Positions 40,974 to 50,357 are shown, counted from the stretch's first letter. The stretch is 64,000 bases of DNA from Caulobacteraceae bacterium (GCA_019695035.1 JAIBAU010000013.1:1-64000); one strand, 5' to 3'. Translations and numbers: made by a program. The notes: generated by a model from the sequence alone, not told the origin.

Positions 40974-42422
40974 ATGGCGCGCGACGATTTGCAGGCTGAC
41001 CGAAAGATGTTCCTTGGCGGGCGGCTCAAGCGGCTTCGCCGTGAGCTCGGCCACACCCAGAGCCGAATGGCCGCCGATCTGGGGGTCTCCCCCAGCTATC
41101 TCAATCACCTCGAGCGCAATCAGAGGCCGGTCACCGCCCAGGTTCTCCTGCGCCTCGCCCAAACCTACGATCTGGATCTGAGAGCCTTCTCCGGGGATGC
41201 CGACAAGGGCGGCGAGGCGGACCTGCAGGAGGTGTTCGCCGATCCCATGTTCCGGGACCTGCCGATCCCGCGCCACGAGATTTCTGATCTGGTCGAGAAC
41301 GCCCCGGGCGCCGCCGAGGCGGTCAGCCGCCTGTACCGCGCGCTCCAGGATCAGCGGCGCAGAGAGAGCCTGGGCCTCTCCCCTGCCCTGACCGACGATG
41401 GCCGTGAAGCCGGCGAGCTGACGCCCGCCGACTGGGTCCGTGACTACATCCAGGCCCATCGGAACCATTTTCCCGAACTTGACGCCCTCGGGGAAGCCCT
41501 TGCGGCCGAGTTGACGATTGGTCCCGGCTTCGAGAGCGCGGCCGCGCGCCGGCTTTCAGACGCGTGGCGGATCGACGTTCGGGTGCTCCCGATCTCGGTG
41601 ATGGTCGAGTTCGTCCGGCGATACGACCCGCACCGCCGGCGCCTGCTGCTCTCCGAAGTGCTGGGCGTTCCGGCGCGGTCGTTCGCCGTCGCCTATCAGC
41701 TGGGGTTCAACGAAGGCGGAGAAATCCTCAACAGCCTGGTCGACCAGGCGGCCGCTCCGGACCTCGCGTCGCAGCGGCTCCTGAAGGTGTCCCTCGCGAA
41801 CTACCTGGCGGCGGCGACCTTGATGCCCTATGCGGCGTTTCACGCCGCAGCCGAGGAAATGGCCTACGATATCGGGCTGCTGAGCGCCCGTTTCGGAGCC
41901 AGCTTCGAGCAGGTCTGCCACCGCCTGACGACACTCTCACGCCCGGGAGTCAGGGGCGTACCCTTCTTCCTCATCCGCACCGATAACGCGGGCAACATCT
42001 CCAAGCGCTTCGCCAGCTCCGCCTTTCCCTTCAGTCGGTTTGGCGGCGCCTGTCCCCGGTGGAACATTCACGCCAGCTTCAAGGCTCCGGGCCGCATCGT
42101 CACCCAGGTCGTCGAAACCTTTGGCGACGGCGCCCGCTACTTCACCCTTGCGCGTACGGTCGACAGAGTCGTCGGCGCCTACGGGGGGAGCGATGACGCG
42201 GAGCTGGCCGTCGGACTCGGCTGCGAGCTGAAATACGCGGGGCGGCTCGTCTACGCCCGCGGCCTGGACCTGGCCCGGCCCAGCGCCACAGAGATCGGCG
42301 CCACGTGCCGACTGTGCGAACGCCCGAACTGCCGAGAACGCGCCGCCCCACCGATCACCCGCACCTTGCGTGTCGACGAACTGGCCAAGACCGTCTCGCC
42401 CTTCCCGTTCGCGGCCCCCTAG
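40974..42422 (+). CDS. XRE-family short-chain fatty acyl-CoA-type transcriptional regulator (ScfR/RamB-like)
   Basis: This 482-residue protein has an N-terminal HTH ([40 protein letters not shown]) at about residues 15-65. A long central region contains an IrrE/ImmA-like segment ([20 protein letters not shown]). The C-terminal part carries cysteines in [16 protein letters not shown], a feature of regulators of propionate/acetate metabolism such as RamB, PccR and ScfR. Divergence from isocitrate lyase and the palindrome in the shared promoter support control of the glyoxylate shunt. Confidence 0.88.
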   Translation: MARDDLQADRKMFLGGRLKRLRRELGHTQSRMAADLGVSPSYLNHLERNQRPVTAQVLLRLAQTYDLDLRAFSGDADKGGEADLQEVFADPMFRDLPIPRHEISDLVENAPGAAEAVSRLYRALQDQRRRESLGLSPALTDDGREAGELTPADWVRDYIQAHRNHFPELDALGEALAAELTIGPGFESAAARRLSDAWRIDVRVLPISVMVEFVRRYDPHRRRLLLSEVLGVPARSFAVAYQLGFNEGGEILNSLVDQAAAPDLASQRLLKVSLANYLAAATLMPYAAFHAAAEEMAYDIGLLSARFGASFEQVCHRLTTLSRPGVRGVPFFLIRTDNAGNISKRFASSAFPFSRFGGACPRWNIHASFKAPGRIVTQVVETFGDGARYFTLARTVDRVVGAYGGSDDAELAVGLGCELKYAGRLVYARGLDLARPSATEIGATCRLCERPNCRERAAPPITRTLRVDELAKTVSPFPFAAP

Positions 42423-43024
42423 CCCGGCGCCTGGAGCGGCGTCTCACAGAGTCGGCGCAGGTCAGGCGCAATCGCGTTCAGCGCCTCCGCGAAGGCGGCG
42501 TTGGTCAGGTTCTTCAGCTCGTCCTTCGTGCTGGCCCAATTCACATTGGTGAGGCTGCCGCGATAGTCGGCGTCAATAGGCGGGCGTCCCGCCAATTCGG
42601 CCCTGATGTGCAGGACCACGTTGGCCGCCTTGTTGGTCGAGACCGCGGTTAGCCACACCGACTTCAGGCCAACGCGGACGGTGATGTCGTTCGCGCCCTG
42701 CGCCCGGGCGGGATCGGAGACCACCGCCAGGCCGCGGGCGTTCAATCCCCCCATGATCGAGGTCAGCCACGCCGTCGTGTCCGCCGGCGCCTTCACGGAA
42801 CGGCCCGCGACGACGCCGATGGTGTCCTTGGCCCGCCTGAGGTCGGCCACCTCGACGACGTTGACCGCACAGGCTGCGGGCGGCTCCTTGGACTTCTGGT
42901 ATCCCTCAGGCACCCGGTCGACGAAGACGGCGTCGATTTCGACCGGGGCCGGCACCCAGGCGGTGAGCGCCAAGGATGCGGTCGCCAGGGCAAGCGCCCC
43001 GGCCGCGCGGCGGATCCGGATCAC
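42419..43024 (-). CDS. Exported hypothetical protein
   Basis: This 201-residue protein begins MIRIRRAAGALALATASLAL, an N-terminal export signal, and is otherwise soluble. I recognise no family. The segment DTIGVVAGRSVKAPADTTAW and the later LKSVWLTAVSTNKAANVVLH resemble proteins that assemble in the outer envelope, but this is weak. Its ATG overlaps the stop of the upstream gene (43021-43024), so the two are coupled. Its 3' end overlaps the regulator gene by 4 bases in convergent orientation. Confidence 0.7.
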   Translation of the reverse strand: MIRIRRAAGALALATASLALTAWVPAPVEIDAVFVDRVPEGYQKSKEPPAACAVNVVEVADLRRAKDTIGVVAGRSVKAPADTTAWLTSIMGGLNARGLAVVSDPARAQGANDITVRVGLKSVWLTAVSTNKAANVVLHIRAELAGRPPIDADYRGSLTNVNWASTKDELKNLTNAAFAEALNAIAPDLRRLCETPLQAPG

Positions 43025-43908
43025 GCCTGCTCCTCTAGGGTCTGGATGTGCACGTAGCCGCCGTTGAACAGCAGCGTGCCGCCGTCATCGCTGTCCTGCT
43101 GGCGACCAGCAAACCCCGCCACCACGACAGCCTTGTGCGGTTTGCTGTTCATGGCCTTGGCGTCGGCCTGGGTGATCAGGGTGGCCCGAGGCGCCAGCTC
43201 GGCCACCTTGGCGAAGGCGAGAGTCAGGGCGCGTCGAGCGCGAGCGCCACCGTTCTCGGCCCAGACCCCGGCGTTGTAGTTGATATCCGTGGCCGGCCGA
43301 ACCAGCTGCACGACGCTGGTCACACTCTGACGGTAGACGATCCCGTTGGTGAGCCGCCACGTGGCCGACTTGCCTTGCGGCGTGTCCCGCGGGGCGAACT
43401 CCACGGCCATCAGGACGCGGATGGCGGAGAAGTCCGGCGAAACGTCGTAGACGAAGGTAATCAACGCGACCTGAGATGTACGGGCGGCGTCGAGAACCGC
43501 GATCCGGCCACTGGCCGAGGTGTCCCGGCTGAAGGTCATCTCTCCCGGCTGGAACCAGGGCATCTTCTCGATGGCGGAGCGCGCCGAAGCCTCCGCAAGG
43601 GCGTCCACATCGAACCCCTGGAGAGCGGTACGGATCGGCTGGATCGCCGCTTCGGCCTTTTTGGCGCGTTCGGCCTGGATCTGAATGTCAATGAGCGCGC
43701 CGAGGAGGCCGCCGCCTGTCACCATGCTGACCTGGGACGGATTGATCTCTGCGGCGATTTCCTCCTGGCCGACGTAGACGTGGACTTCCCGAGCGTCGGG
43801 AACCGGCCGCGCCGTCTCCAAAAGGATATTCTTCGGCGTGCCGGCGCTGGCCGGCATGCTCACGACCATCAACGCAGCCGCCAGGCCGCTCAACAGAGCT
43901 TTCCGCAT
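43021..43908 (-). CDS. Exported hypothetical protein, partner of the downstream gene
   Basis: From the ATG at 43908 this protein has 295 residues with a signal peptide MRKALLSGLAAALMVVSMPA, cleaved near ASA-G at residue 22-23. The mature protein is mostly beta-rich, with one hydrophobic patch (VTGGGLLGALIDIQIQAERA) at about residues 65-85. I recognise no domain. The four-base overlap with the next gene implies a shared periplasmic function. An upstream in-frame extension to 43974 lacks a signal-like structure. Confidence 0.7.
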   Translation of the reverse strand: MRKALLSGLAAALMVVSMPASAGTPKNILLETARPVPDAREVHVYVGQEEIAAEINPSQVSMVTGGGLLGALIDIQIQAERAKKAEAAIQPIRTALQGFDVDALAEASARSAIEKMPWFQPGEMTFSRDTSASGRIAVLDAARTSQVALITFVYDVSPDFSAIRVLMAVEFAPRDTPQGKSATWRLTNGIVYRQSVTSVVQLVRPATDINYNAGVWAENGGARARRALTLAFAKVAELAPRATLITQADAKAMNSKPHKAVVVAGFAGRQQDSDDGGTLLFNGGYVHIQTLEEQA

Positions 43909-44062
43909 AGACACAATCCCCCACAGCCGCGACTCCCGCGGCCCCATCAGCTTAGCAATAACGTGCGCGACCACCAGGTTTCAACTCAGACGAGCCACGC
44001 CGGCGCCCAGAACCAAACTCCGTCGCGCCCGTTACTCCGCCGAACAAACGGCAAGGCTTCAG

Positions 44063-45844
44063 ATGACGGTGCAGGAAGGGCTGGCCTTCGGGCTTGTCGG
44101 GTTGACGGTCGCCGCCTTCCTCTGGGGACGTTGGCGATTCGACGTGGTGGCCCTGGCGGCATTGGCGGGCGGCGTGCTGGTCGGCCTGATCCGTCCGCAG
44201 GACGCCTTCAAGGGATTCGCCAACGACATCGTCATCATCATCGGCAGCGCGCTGGTGCTCAGCGCCGCTGTCGCGAAATCGGGCATGGTCGACCGGCTGA
44301 TCCAGCCCTTCCTTGGACAGCTCAAGGCCGAAAACACCCAGGTCCCCTTTTTCGGGGCGACGACCGCGGTCCTGTCGATGGCGACAAAGAATGTCGGGGC
44401 CCTGGCCCTGCTGATGCCTTCGGCGCTGGGCATCGCCAAGCGCACCAACGTATCCCCGGGTCGCATCCTGATGCCCATGAGCTTCGCCTCCCTGGTCGGG
44501 GGGCTGGCGGTGCTGGTCGGGACCTCTCCAAACATCATTGTTTCAGGAGTTCGCGAACAGGAGCTGGGCAAACCTTTCCAGATGTTCGATTTCCTGCCGG
44601 TCGGCGGCTTGCTCACCTTGCTCGCCCTCGCTTACCTGACCCTCGCCTACCGCCTGCTTCCCAAGCACCGGGAGGCGCCCGTCTCGATTGATGCGGCGCT
44701 CGACGCCCAGACCTATGTGACCGAGGTCGAAGCGCCGGAAGGCTGGGCGTGGGGACGATCGACGGTCGGCGCCATCCGGGCCTTCGAGGCGGGCGATGTT
44801 GAGGTGGTCGCCCTGTTGCGAGGTCCGCGGCGGATCGACAATCCGCACCCCAATGTGAAGATCCGCCCGGGGGACCGCATCCTGCTGGAGGCCAACCAGG
44901 CCGAACTGAACGAACTCATCACACGCGCCAAGCTGAAGCTGACGCGAGCCGACCGCCCCGTGGCGCTGGACGAGCCGACCGATGAGGTCCGCATCATCGA
45001 GGCGATCATCGGCGACAATTCTGACCTCGTGGGTTCCACCGCTCGACAGGTGGACCTGCGCAGGGTCCACGGCGTCAATCTGCTGGGGGTCAGCCGGGCG
45101 GGGTTCCGGATCAAGGGGCCCCTGGGCCGCGTGCGGCTGCACACCGGCGACATCGTCATCCTTCAGGGCAGCGAGGCCAAGTTGCCCGCCGTGCTCCAGG
45201 AACTGGACTGCCTGCCGCTGGCCGAACGGGAGGTGAAGCTGGGCGGGATCCGGCATGCGGTTCTCGCCCCCGCGATCCTCACCGCCGCCATGGTCGCGGT
45301 CGCCCTCAGCCTGCTCCCGGTTGCGGTTGCCTTTTTCGCCGCCGCCGTCGCCGTGGTGGCGACCGGCGCCTTGCGCATGCGCGAAGCCTACGCCGCGCTC
45401 GACGCCCCGGTCCTCGTGCTCGTCGCCGCGTTGATCCCGGTTTCCGACACTATCGACCAGACCGGGGGCACCCGGCTGATCGCCCACCTCCTGTCGGAAA
45501 GCTTCAACGGGCTGCCGCCGCTCCTGACCCTCACCGCGATGATGTTCGTGGCCATGGCGGCGACGCCGTTCCTCAATAACGCCGCGACGGTATTGATCGT
45601 CGCGCCGATCGGCCTGGGTCTCGCGAAGCTGCTGGGGCTCAATCCTGACCCGTTCCTGATGGCGGTGGCGATCGGTGCGGGCTGCGACTTCCTCACCCCG
45701 ATCGGGCACCAGTGCAACACGCTGATCTACGGGCCGGGCGGCTATCGGTTCGCCGACTACGCCCGGCTGGGCGCGCCGTTGAGCCTGCTGATCCTCGCGA
45801 CGGCCCCGTTTCTGATCACCCTGTTCTGGCCCTTCCAAGGATAG
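44063..45844 (+). CDS. SLC13-family permease with central TrkA-C domains
   Basis: From the ATG at 44063 the protein has 593 residues. It has hydrophobic helices in residues 1-215, two soluble RCK-C/TrkA-C domains at about 220-400 (DVEVVALLRGPRRIDNPHPN, and a second with LLGVSRAGFRIKGPLGRVRL), then a second helical half. ATKNVGALALLMPSALGIAK and FLNNAATVLIVAPIGLGLAK are the paired conserved loops. The organisation matches the YfbS-like SLC13 permeases. Transport of a di/tricarboxylate, sulfate or similar anion with Na+ is likely; the substrate is unknown. Confidence 0.88.
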   Translation: MTVQEGLAFGLVGLTVAAFLWGRWRFDVVALAALAGGVLVGLIRPQDAFKGFANDIVIIIGSALVLSAAVAKSGMVDRLIQPFLGQLKAENTQVPFFGATTAVLSMATKNVGALALLMPSALGIAKRTNVSPGRILMPMSFASLVGGLAVLVGTSPNIIVSGVREQELGKPFQMFDFLPVGGLLTLLALAYLTLAYRLLPKHREAPVSIDAALDAQTYVTEVEAPEGWAWGRSTVGAIRAFEAGDVEVVALLRGPRRIDNPHPNVKIRPGDRILLEANQAELNELITRAKLKLTRADRPVALDEPTDEVRIIEAIIGDNSDLVGSTARQVDLRRVHGVNLLGVSRAGFRIKGPLGRVRLHTGDIVILQGSEAKLPAVLQELDCLPLAEREVKLGGIRHAVLAPAILTAAMVAVALSLLPVAVAFFAAAVAVVATGALRMREAYAALDAPVLVLVAALIPVSDTIDQTGGTRLIAHLLSESFNGLPPLLTLTAMMFVAMAATPFLNNAATVLIVAPIGLGLAKLLGLNPDPFLMAVAIGAGCDFLTPIGHQCNTLIYGPGGYRFADYARLGAPLSLLILATAPFLITLFWPFQG

Positions 45845-45886
45845 CGGCGAGGCTTATGATGGGGCTTCCGATGCGGGAGCACCCGA

Positions 45887-46417
45887 ATGCGCTGCAGCGT
45901 TCTGAGCCTTTGCGTTCTCGTCCTTTCCCTTGGGATCGCGGGTCCCGGCGCGCGCGCCGCGGGCGACCAGCGCGCCCAGACCGCCGGCACGCAGTGCCGG
46001 ACCGGCGAGCGCGTGGCCTGGACGTGCGAGATGGGGCGCAAGGTCCTTTCGGTCTGCCTGCAGGCCAACCGGCAGGCGGCCTACCGCTACGGTCCCCTGG
46101 GCAAGCCCGAGCTGCAGATCGTCTCCAACGGTCGGGACGGGCGGGCTCATCGCAACGAAGTCATGACCTCCGGCGGCGGCAACCAGCAGCATCTGCGTTT
46201 CACCAATGGCGGGTACGAGTACATCGTCTACAGCGGCATCACCGGCCCGCACTTCGATCCCGCCAACCTGCGCTCATCGGGCCTCGTGATTCTGCGAGGC
46301 GAGGAGCAGGTCGCAAGCCGGGAGTGCCCGCGGAACGGCGTCCTGCAACGCATCCCCTACGGCGAAATCCAGTTTATCCGCGCTGACGACAGCAACGCCT
46401 ATGAGGACGAATTCTGA
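45887..46417 (+). CDS. Secreted hypothetical protein
   Basis: This 176-residue protein begins MRCSVLSLCVLVLSLGIAGP with cleavage near ARA-A at residue 24-25. The mature part has four cysteines, two near the start (TQCRTGERVAWTCEMGRK), one in VCLQANRQ and one in SRECPRNG, so disulfides are likely. It is beta-rich and I recognise no domain. It follows the SLC13 gene by 42 bases and may be co-transcribed with it. A structured RNA element on the opposite strand ends just beyond it. Confidence 0.7.
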   Translation: MRCSVLSLCVLVLSLGIAGPGARAAGDQRAQTAGTQCRTGERVAWTCEMGRKVLSVCLQANRQAAYRYGPLGKPELQIVSNGRDGRAHRNEVMTSGGGNQQHLRFTNGGYEYIVYSGITGPHFDPANLRSSGLVILRGEEQVASRECPRNGVLQRIPYGEIQFIRADDSNAYEDEF

Positions 46418-46425
46418 AGGCCCGC

Positions 46426-46567
46426 AAACAAGAAAGGGCCGGTCCTGTGGACCGGCCCTAACTTGGGTTCGGGCGAGCCAGAGGGGCTGACCCGTCGCCA
46501 CCCAACTTGTCGGTGAGCCGCCCCGAAGGCGCTCAACCCGATTCAAATTCGTCGGCGTCGCTACACC
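46426..46567 (-). ncRNA. Candidate small structured RNA with three tandem hairpins and terminator
   Basis: Three contiguous hairpins read on the minus strand. Hairpin 1 (46510-46541) has a TTCG loop. Hairpin 2 (46460-46508) has a perfect 9-base outer stem AAGTTGGGT/ACCCAAGTT and an inner arm with CCTCT in the apical loop. Hairpin 3 (46435-46459), AGGGCCGGTCC/GGACCGGCCCT, is followed by TTTCTTGTTT, a terminator. Upstream, TTGTCT (46596-46601) and TATGTA (46574-46579), spaced 16, form a plausible promoter, predicting about 140 nucleotides. No protein gene explains this terminator. It is not 4.5S, 6S, tmRNA or RNase P RNA as far as I can judge. Confidence 0.6.
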
Positions 46568-46573
46568 TATTGA

Positions 46574-46601
46574 TACATAAGCGTAGCCATTCGCAAGACA
46601 A
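46574..46601 (-). promoter_or_regulatory. Candidate promoter of the small RNA
   Basis: On the minus strand TTGTCT (46596-46601) and TATGTA (46574-46579) are 16 bases apart. The match to consensus is moderate, but the position just before the first hairpin supports it. The rest of the 400-base stretch 46418-46817 holds only the small RNA and the upstream region of the symporter gene. Confidence 0.4.
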
Positions 46602-46817
46602 CTAACTGCGAACAGAAAGTCTAGCCTGCTCCGGCCGTGTGGCGAAGCCCCGGTTTTTCGCCAGGTGCTGAAAATGGGCGCCCCGGAACCGTCCGCCCAT
46701 GACCAGCCCCCGAACGCCAGATCAGCCGATCGCCGCCGGCGGTTCGGGGCGGTTCTAGGCTTCCCTCTCGCGATGGTTGGGCTAGCTTGCCGCCGGGCCG
46801 CTGCGCCGGGGGACTGC

Positions 46818-48083
46818 ATGAACCGCCTGACCTTCTTCATCATCATCGCCATGGTGGCCGGAATCGCGTTCGGTCTCTGGGCCTACGACAACTTCGAAGC
46901 CTACTTCGGCGCCGGGACGAAACCCCAGTTGCTGGACGGCCTGAAGGTCGTGACCGACATGTTCCTGCGGCTGATCAAGATGATCATCGCGCCGCTGGTG
47001 TTCACGACCCTGGTGGCGGGTATCGCCCACATGGAGGATGCGGGGCAGGTCGGCCGTGTCGGCGTCAAGACCATCTTCTGGTTCATCTGCGCCTCGCTGG
47101 CGTCCATCAGCATCGGCCTGGTCATGGTCCACGTGCTTCAGCCGGGCGTCGGGCTTGGCCTGCCCCTGCCCCAGGCCGGCCAGGCGGCCGAGGCGGCCGG
47201 CGCGGTGGACATGGGCAAGTTCACCATCGGCGAATTCATCACGCACGTAATCCCGACCTCGATCATCGACGCCATGGCGAAGAACGAGATCCTGCAGATC
47301 GTGGTTTTCTCCCTGTTCGTGGGAACCGCCGTGGCCTCCCTGGACGATCGCGCGCCCGAGCTGATTAAGGTCGTCGACCAGGGCGCGAAGATCATGCTGA
47401 AGGTCACCAGCTACGTGATGCTGACCGCTCCCATCGCCATCTTCGCCGCCCTGGCCCGCGCGCTCGCCGACCACGGCTACGGCATCGTCGGCACCTATGC
47501 GGCTTTCGTCGGCGGGTTCTACCTGTCGCTGGGAATCCTGTGGGGCGTTCTGCTGGTCGCCGGCTTCCTGTTTGTGGGCTACCGCATCCTCATCCTGATC
47601 GGGCTGATCCGCGAGCCGGTGCTGCTGGCCTTCTCCACCGCCAGTTCCGAGGCGGCCTATCCCAAGACCCTCGAGCTGCTGCAGAGATTCGGGATCTCGC
47701 GACGGGTCGCCAGTTTCGTGCTGCCGCTCGGCTACTCGTTCAACCTGGACGGCTCGATGATGTACTGCAGCTTCGCCACCATCTTCATCGCCCAGGCCTA
47801 TGGCATCCAGATGAGCGTGGCCCAGCAGGTGACCATGCTCCTGCTGCTCATGGTGACGTCCAAAGGCATGGCGGGCGTTCCAAGGGCGAGCCTCGTGGTG
47901 ATCGCGGCGACCCTCGCCTATTTCAATCTTCCTGAAGAGGGCTTGCTGCTCATCCTGGCGGTCGACTTCCTGCTGGACATGGGCCGTTCGGCGACCAACG
48001 TCGTCGGCAACTCGGTCGCTTCCGCCGTGGTGGCGCGCTGGGAAGGCGAGCGTGTGGACAAAGCCCCGGCCCCGGCCGCCTGA
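46818..48083 (+). CDS. Dicarboxylate/amino acid:cation symporter (DAACS family)
   Basis: From the ATG at 46818, after GGGGGA, this protein has 421 residues with the multiple helices and re-entrant loops of the DAACS/SLC1 family. Landmarks are FLRLIKMIIAPLVFTTLVAG, LLAFSTASSEAAYPKTLELL (the serine-rich loop), LPLGYSFNLDGSMMYCSFA and RSATNVVGNSVASAVVA. It takes up C4-dicarboxylates or acidic amino acids with Na+ or H+. An in-frame extension to 46665 lacks family similarity. It stands alone downstream of the small-RNA candidate. Confidence 0.93.
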   Translation: MNRLTFFIIIAMVAGIAFGLWAYDNFEAYFGAGTKPQLLDGLKVVTDMFLRLIKMIIAPLVFTTLVAGIAHMEDAGQVGRVGVKTIFWFICASLASISIGLVMVHVLQPGVGLGLPLPQAGQAAEAAGAVDMGKFTIGEFITHVIPTSIIDAMAKNEILQIVVFSLFVGTAVASLDDRAPELIKVVDQGAKIMLKVTSYVMLTAPIAIFAALARALADHGYGIVGTYAAFVGGFYLSLGILWGVLLVAGFLFVGYRILILIGLIREPVLLAFSTASSEAAYPKTLELLQRFGISRRVASFVLPLGYSFNLDGSMMYCSFATIFIAQAYGIQMSVAQQVTMLLLLMVTSKGMAGVPRASLVVIAATLAYFNLPEEGLLLILAVDFLLDMGRSATNVVGNSVASAVVARWEGERVDKAPAPAA

Positions 48084-48126
48084 CCCGACGCGAGCGGCAG
48101 CGATATGGGCGAAAACATCGGCGCTG

Positions 48127-48155
48127 CCGCCGCGTGCCTCTTGCACCCGCGGCGG
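48127..48155 (+). other. GC-rich hairpin between the symporter and lemA-like genes
   Basis: CCGCCGCG (48127-48134) and CGCGGCGG (48148-48155) form a perfect 8-base stem 44 bases after the symporter stop. There is no T-run, so termination would be Rho-dependent or partial. A second inverted repeat, GGCAGCG/CGCTGCC, overlaps just upstream. Confidence 0.4.
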
Positions 48156-48197
48156 AATAGCGCTGTGACTAATGGCAGCGCTAATCGGAGCCTCACG

Positions 48198-48866
48198 ATG
48201 TTCGCCAAACGCCTCGCCACCCTGGTGGCCGTAATCTTCCTTCCGCTCACCCTCGCCGCCTGCGGGATCAACGACATCCCCACCAAGGAAGAGGCCGCCA
48301 AGGCCAAGTGGGCCGACGTGCAGAGCCAGTACCAGCGCCGCGCCGACCTGGTTCCGAACCTGGTCGAAACGGTGAAGGGCTACGCCGCCCAGGAACGCAC
48401 GGTGCTGAACGAGGTCGTGTCGGCGCGCGCGCGCGCCACCTCGATCAACATCACCTCCGAAACGCCGCCCACCGCCGCTCAGCTCGAGCAGTATCAAAGC
48501 GCCCAGGCTGGGCTGTCGACGGCGCTCGGACGACTGCTGGCCGTGGCCGAAGCCTATCCGGATCTGAAGTCCAACCAGAACTTCCTCGAACTCCAGCACC
48601 AGCTGGAGGGCACCGAGAACCGGATCCAGGTCGCCCGGCAGGACTATAACGAGGCCGTGCGCGCCTATAACACCAGCCTGCGGACCATTCCGTCCTCGTG
48701 GTGGAAGTTCATGTATCCGGAGAGCAAGCCGATGCCGCTGTTCACCGCCAACGCCGCGGCCCAATCGGCTCCGACCGTCGACTTCGGCGCGCCCAATCCC
48801 GGCCAGCCCGCCGTTCCCGGCGCGGCGCCTGGATCCGCGCCGCCGGCGACGGCGCCCGCCCAATGA
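48198..48866 (+). CDS. LemA family lipoprotein
   Basis: From the ATG at 48198 the protein has 222 residues, a lipoprotein signal with the lipobox at Cys22 (LTLAAC), and the LemA domain: YQRRADLVPNLVETVKGYAA, ERTVLNEVVSARARAT, and YNEAVRAYNTSLRTIPSSWW. LemA proteins are helical membrane-anchored proteins that usually partner with TPM-domain proteins and proteases in envelope stress. Its TGA overlaps the ATG of the next, TPM gene (48863-48866). The C-terminal tail is Ala/Pro-rich. Confidence 0.94.
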   Translation: MFAKRLATLVAVIFLPLTLAACGINDIPTKEEAAKAKWADVQSQYQRRADLVPNLVETVKGYAAQERTVLNEVVSARARATSINITSETPPTAAQLEQYQSAQAGLSTALGRLLAVAEAYPDLKSNQNFLELQHQLEGTENRIQVARQDYNEAVRAYNTSLRTIPSSWWKFMYPESKPMPLFTANAAAQSAPTVDFGAPNPGQPAVPGAAPGSAPPATAPAQ

Positions 48867-49660
48867 GACTGAGCCTCGGCGGCGCCGCGCGATGGGCGGC
48901 GCTGGTCTTCCTCTTCCTGGCTGCGGCCGTATCCGGTCCCGCGTTCGCCGATCCGACGTTCCCGCCGCTCACGGGGCGCGTCGTCGACGAGGCGGACATC
49001 CTTCCGCCGGCCGACGAAGCGGCGCTCACCGCCAAGCTCGAGGCGCTCGAGGCGCGGACCACGGACCAGGTGGTGGTGGCGACCGTTCCCTCGTTGCAGG
49101 GCTACGCCATCGAGGAGTTTGGCTACAAGCTCGGCCGGCATTGGCAGATCGGGCAAAAGGGCGCCAACAACGGCATCGTCTTGCTGGTGGCGCCCAACGA
49201 TCGGAAGGTGCGCATCGAGGTCGGCTACGGCCTCGAGGGCGTCATGACCGACGCCTATTCCACCCGGATCATCCAGCAGGACATCCTGCCGCACTTCCGG
49301 GACGGCGACTTTCCGGGCGGCGTCAACGCCGGCGTCGACCGGATCATCGAACAGCTGACCGCCGATCCTGCCGACGCCAAGGCGCGCGCCGACAAGGCCG
49401 CGCAGGCGCCGCGTGACCTCGATCCGGATACCGTAATCTTCATCATCGTGATGCTGCTGGTGTTTGGCCCGCATGTCCTCGTCCTGCTGGGGCTGATGGG
49501 ATTGTTCGGCAAGCGCGGCCGTAGCTGGGCTCGGTCCAGCCACAGTTGGTCCTCCGGCAGCTCGAGCGGTTCGAGCTGGTCCAGCAGCTCGAGCAGCGGC
49601 GGCGGATTTTCCGGGGGCGGCGGATCGTTCGGCGGCGGCGGGTCGTCGGGAGGATGGTGA
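48863..49660 (+). CDS. TPM-domain protein with C-terminal Ser/Gly-rich tail (YgcG-like)
   Basis: From the ATG overlapping the lemA-like stop, the protein has 265 residues. It has a signal peptide (cleaved near FADPTF), a TPM domain with VVDEADILPPADEAALTAKL, QVVVATVPSLQGYAIEEFGY and VRIEVGYGLEGVMTDAYSTR, a transmembrane helix near residue 195-220, and a long Ser/Gly tail ending FGGGGSSGGW. TPM proteins have been reported as acid-phosphatase-like or scaffold domains. It is the second gene of a three-gene LemA-TPM-TPM operon. Confidence 0.93.
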   Translation: MRLSLGGAARWAALVFLFLAAAVSGPAFADPTFPPLTGRVVDEADILPPADEAALTAKLEALEARTTDQVVVATVPSLQGYAIEEFGYKLGRHWQIGQKGANNGIVLLVAPNDRKVRIEVGYGLEGVMTDAYSTRIIQQDILPHFRDGDFPGGVNAGVDRIIEQLTADPADAKARADKAAQAPRDLDPDTVIFIIVMLLVFGPHVLVLLGLMGLFGKRGRSWARSSHSWSSGSSSGSSWSSSSSSGGGFSGGGGSFGGGGSSGGW

Positions 49661-49661
49661 G

Positions 49662-50357
49662 ATGACGGTGATCAGCCCCGAAGACCACAAGCGCATCAAC
49701 GCCGCCATCGCGGAGGCCGAGACGACGACGTCGGGCGAGATCTTCTGCATCCTGGCGCGGGAATCCTCGGCCTACCGGGAAGTGCCCCTCGCGTGGGCGG
49801 CGGCGGCGGCCCTGGTGCTGCCGGCCGCGCTGATCCCTCTCGGCTTCGGTCCGGCGTGGTTCGACTGGGCTCCTCGATTCGGGGGCTGGACCGCGGCGCA
49901 CGCCGCCGCCGTCGAAACCACGACGGCCGTGACCCTGCTGGCCTACGCGGCGACGCAGGCGGTGACGTTCCTGGTCGCAGCAGCCCTCGTGGCTCTACCG
50001 CCGGTGCGGCGGGCCCTGACGCCTCGCGCGCTCAAGCGGGCGCGCACCCATCAGGCGGCGGTCGAGCAGTTCCTGGCCAAGGGACTGCATCTGACCGCGG
50101 GCCGGACGGGCGTCCTGATCTTCGCCTCCCTGAGCGACCGGCAGGCGGAGATCGTCGCCGACGAAGGCATCTACGCAAAGGTGAAGCCCGAGGTGTGGGA
50201 ACAGGCCGTCGCCCGCCTCACAGAGGGTCTGCGCGAGGGCCGCCCCGGCGACGGTTTTGTCGGCGCGATTCAGTTGTGCGGCTCGGTTCTGGCGCAACAC
50301 TTCCCCCCGGGCCTGGCCGATCGCAACGAGATCCCTGACGCCCTCGTGGAAATCTGA
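49662..50357 (+). CDS. Second TPM-domain membrane protein
   Basis: This 231-residue protein has a split TPM-like domain around two hydrophobic segments at about residues 45-66 and 85-112. The N-terminal part has INAAIAEAETTTSGEIFCIL and the C-terminal part AVEQFLAKGLHLTAGRTGVL, IFASLSDRQAEIVADEGIYA and GFVGAIQLCGSVLAQHFPPG. It starts one base after the preceding TPM gene, so the three genes form an operon. The role is probably envelope maintenance with LemA. Confidence 0.9.
   Translation: MTVISPEDHKRINAAIAEAETTTSGEIFCILARESSAYREVPLAWAAAAALVLPAALIPLGFGPAWFDWAPRFGGWTAAHAAAVETTTAVTLLAYAATQAVTFLVAAALVALPPVRRALTPRALKRARTHQAAVEQFLAKGLHLTAGRTGVLIFASLSDRQAEIVADEGIYAKVKPEVWEQAVARLTEGLREGRPGDGFVGAIQLCGSVLAQHFPPGLADRNEIPDALVEI

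Noticed and set aside
46274-46852. A minus-strand frame of 192 codons covering the small-RNA region
   Set aside because: It overlaps the secreted protein gene and the symporter start, lacks a ribosome site, and the conserved-looking part is explained by RNA hairpins.
46782-48863. A 693-codon minus-strand frame antisense to the symporter and lemA-like genes
   Set aside because: Low-complexity Gly/Arg/Asp/His composition and complete overlap with two well-supported genes.
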